Shown here: positions 4,782 through 6,038 of the stretch, piece after piece
How positions within the stretch are numbered: position 1 is the first letter of the stretch
Layout: each line of letters begins with the position of its first letter
Source of the DNA: Phycisphaeraceae bacterium
GTDB lineage: Bacteria > Planctomycetota > Phycisphaerae > Phycisphaerales > Phycisphaeraceae
DNA length: 6,038 nt
Direction: 5' to 3'
Assembly (NCBI GenBank): GCA_016763955.1
Contig: JAESSU010000351.1
Location: 1 to 6,038, forward strand
Notes under the pieces: model-generated
Database searches by the model: none
Told to the model about the DNA's origin: nothing
Seen by the model: the letters and a program-made list of their open reading frames with translations, nothing else
Translations under genes and position numbers: made by a program

Positions 4782-4809
4782 AACATACCCTTGAACAAGC
4801 CGAAAACAA
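4782..4809 (-). promoter_or_regulatory. Weak candidate promoter for the metallopeptidase-like gene
   Basis: On the minus strand TTGTTT (4809-4804) and TATGTT (4787-4782) are 16 bases apart. Both boxes are poor matches to the sigma70 consensus. Read-through from the tail-like gene is an equal possibility, since no intrinsic terminator separates them. Confidence 0.25.
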
Positions 4810-4824
4810 AGGTTTTTTTACATG

Positions 4825-4862
4825 CAGTCTCGATTAGTGAGACTGGAAAATAGTGATCGAGA
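4825..4862. other. Two overlapping inverted repeats that cannot form together
   Basis: CAGTCTC (4825-4831) and GAGACTG (4839-4845) form a perfect 7-bp stem with a 7-nt loop. TCTCGAT (4828-4834) is also perfectly complementary to ATCGAGA (4856-4862), and the two pairings share bases. No T run follows on the minus strand (it is an A run), so this is not a standard terminator for the tail-like gene. It could be an operator or a switching RNA leader for the metallopeptidase-like gene. Confidence 0.45.
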
Positions 4863-4886
4863 TTAATAACTGGTTGATTGAATTGG

Positions 4887-6032
4887 TTAGCCGGCAGTCA
4901 TTCGCTTAATTATGTAATTTGTTAAAGTGACCGACCAAATTTCCGTTTTGATTAGCGTGCGGGTGGTCTCATCAAAAGATAAATCAACACGCTTGATGAT
5001 CCAGTTTGGTGATGAGTACCAAATAAAAAATAACGAATTGCCACGCATATAATAAGCTTGCGGCCTGTAATACGATGTTTCCACAAATCCTTGGTCATCT
5101 GCATAGACGATGTATGCACTGCCGTTGATCGCGGATCTAATATAAATAAACACATAACCATTGCCCAATGGGTATGCACCACCTGCACAATAAGTTTGAT
5201 GCCTTAATGAGAGTGATAAATGCACCGTCGTAAACGTGAGGACTCGAGTTACTAAATCAATCACGCCATAGCCAACCCGAGAGACTAAATAATCACTCGT
5301 GGTACTTGTCATAGATTCATTCCAGGCGAACAGGAATGTTTGTGTTGCAGGGTTTGGGAAAAAAGGAGATCGAAACGCATAACTAAATGAAAAATACGAC
5401 CCCACTAAAATTGTAGCTAAGGCTGTTAAAGGATAAGTTGCAAAAGACTGCACATAAATTGAATTATCAAAAGTGTAAATTTCTTTGTTGCCAGCATCGC
5501 CAATTCTAAAGCCGGCATAAGCATCTCGCTCTACACCATTTCGTGAATATATTTTATACCCATAAGAAACATCCCCATTGCTTAGAATCACAGGTTCGAC
5601 TGATGAGATATTGCCAACAACGCCACTTGATTCCCATACATCTGCGGTGATCCACCAATTAAGATGACCATTGATCGACACATCAGCTAACACGCCAATT
5701 GTTTGTATCACACCCGCAACATCAACCGCCATTGCGAACACAACATAAGCATTCATTTGATTGCCCATGGTAATTGAACCATCAACAAACCTACCAATCA
5801 CCGTCCCGCCATAACTATCCGCGATGGCTTGTTGGGCCTTCATTAAATTGATGGCTCGAGCCAATACCCCTGTTTCAATATCATGCAAATTGATCAATCC
5901 AAATTGTTGATTAATGGTTTCAAAGTAAAAATAGCCCACATAAGGCGGACGGCCTGCCATGCGGACACCTAAGGGTGATCGCCCCATTGCAATTGCCAAA
6001 TCGGATCGGCCTATGTTGATTCCTAATGACAT
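4887..6032 (-). CDS. Aromatic-rich beta-structured protein, probable phage tail/surface protein (381 aa)
   Basis: No exact family recognised. The N-terminus holds a short glycine-arginine motif in repeated form: GINIGRSD (4-11), then MGRSPLGVRMAGRPP (16-30). The remaining 350 residues are rich in Tyr, Phe, Ser, Thr, Asn and Gly, with alternating hydrophobic strands (YVFIYIRS, AYIVYADD, NSLFFIWYS, WIIKRVDLS) and few helices. This is the texture of phage tail-tip, receptor-binding or beta-propeller proteins. No signal peptide or convincing membrane helix is seen. The start is taken at ATG 6032, but only six bases lie upstream, the frame is still open there and no ribosome binding site can be seen, so the true start may be outside the window. 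The minus-strand frame inside it at 4952-5188 is a shadow. The phage structural role rests on composition and neighbours. Confidence 0.65.
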   Translation of the reverse strand: MSLGINIGRSDLAIAMGRSPLGVRMAGRPPYVGYFYFETINQQFGLINLHDIETGVLARAINLMKAQQAIADSYGGTVIGRFVDGSITMGNQMNAYVVFAMAVDVAGVIQTIGVLADVSINGHLNWWITADVWESSGVVGNISSVEPVILSNGDVSYGYKIYSRNGVERDAYAGFRIGDAGNKEIYTFDNSIYVQSFATYPLTALATILVGSYFSFSYAFRSPFFPNPATQTFLFAWNESMTSTTSDYLVSRVGYGVIDLVTRVLTFTTVHLSLSLRHQTYCAGGAYPLGNGYVFIYIRSAINGSAYIVYADDQGFVETSYYRPQAYYMRGNSLFFIWYSSPNWIIKRVDLSFDETTRTLIKTEIWSVTLTNYIIKRMTAG

Positions 6033-6038
6033 AATAAA

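Noticed and set aside
1..6038. CRISPR array, tRNA, rRNA, IS element ends, attachment sites
   Set aside because: No regularly spaced long repeats, no cloverleaf with acceptor and TPsiC arms, no transposase or integrase, and no terminal inverted repeats were seen on reading both strands.

Overview
The window looks like an accessory, probably phage-derived segment of a bacterial chromosome or of a phage genome. Three genes point to phage: a partial gene of the 'HTPGPW' family that recurs in phage genomes (left edge, minus strand), a small HExxH metallopeptidase-like gene, and a long aromatic-rich protein that resembles a tail or surface protein (right edge, minus strand). Host assignment is inference. 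The short N-terminal domain of the two membrane proteins (MKFRI..., a variable middle, then an 'AxxxAxxxGI' helix and a strand) and the 63-residue MerR-like protein resemble small proteins that I associate with Planctomycetota. The base composition is moderate and locally AT-rich, and no rRNA, tRNA, CRISPR array, transposase or integrase is visible.

Layout: (a) 1-643, minus strand. A 63-residue winged-helix protein is followed by two tandem intrinsic terminators, and then by the HTPGPW gene, which runs off the left edge. (b) 644-819 is a compact divergent control region. It holds back-to-back sigma70-like promoters whose -35 boxes overlap, a 15-bp direct repeat with a 21-bp period (plus a degenerate third copy), and an inverted repeat over the leftward -10. 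(c) 820-2949, plus strand. A ribbon-helix-helix-like protein is followed by two membrane proteins that share a start-site sequence and an N-terminal domain. A broken third copy with the same 34-bp leader/start sequence comes next, with an apparently frameshifted tail. (d) 2930-4251, plus strand. A good promoter drives three small genes: an unknown 189-residue protein, an unknown 96-residue protein, and a 123-residue putative DNA-binding protein translationally coupled to it. (e) 4223-6032, minus strand. The tail-like gene and the metallopeptidase-like gene run leftward, and the latter overlaps the end of region (d) by 29 bp in convergent orientation.

How the parts may work together (inference): region (b) looks like a two-regulator switch, with the MerR-like protein on one side and the RHH protein on the other, each close to repeated or palindromic sites. 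The switched cargo is a pair of small membrane proteins built on one N-terminal module. Its position beside phage-like genes would fit a moron, superinfection-exclusion or defence cassette, but nothing in the sequence proves a function. No gene here could be given a trustworthy gene symbol.
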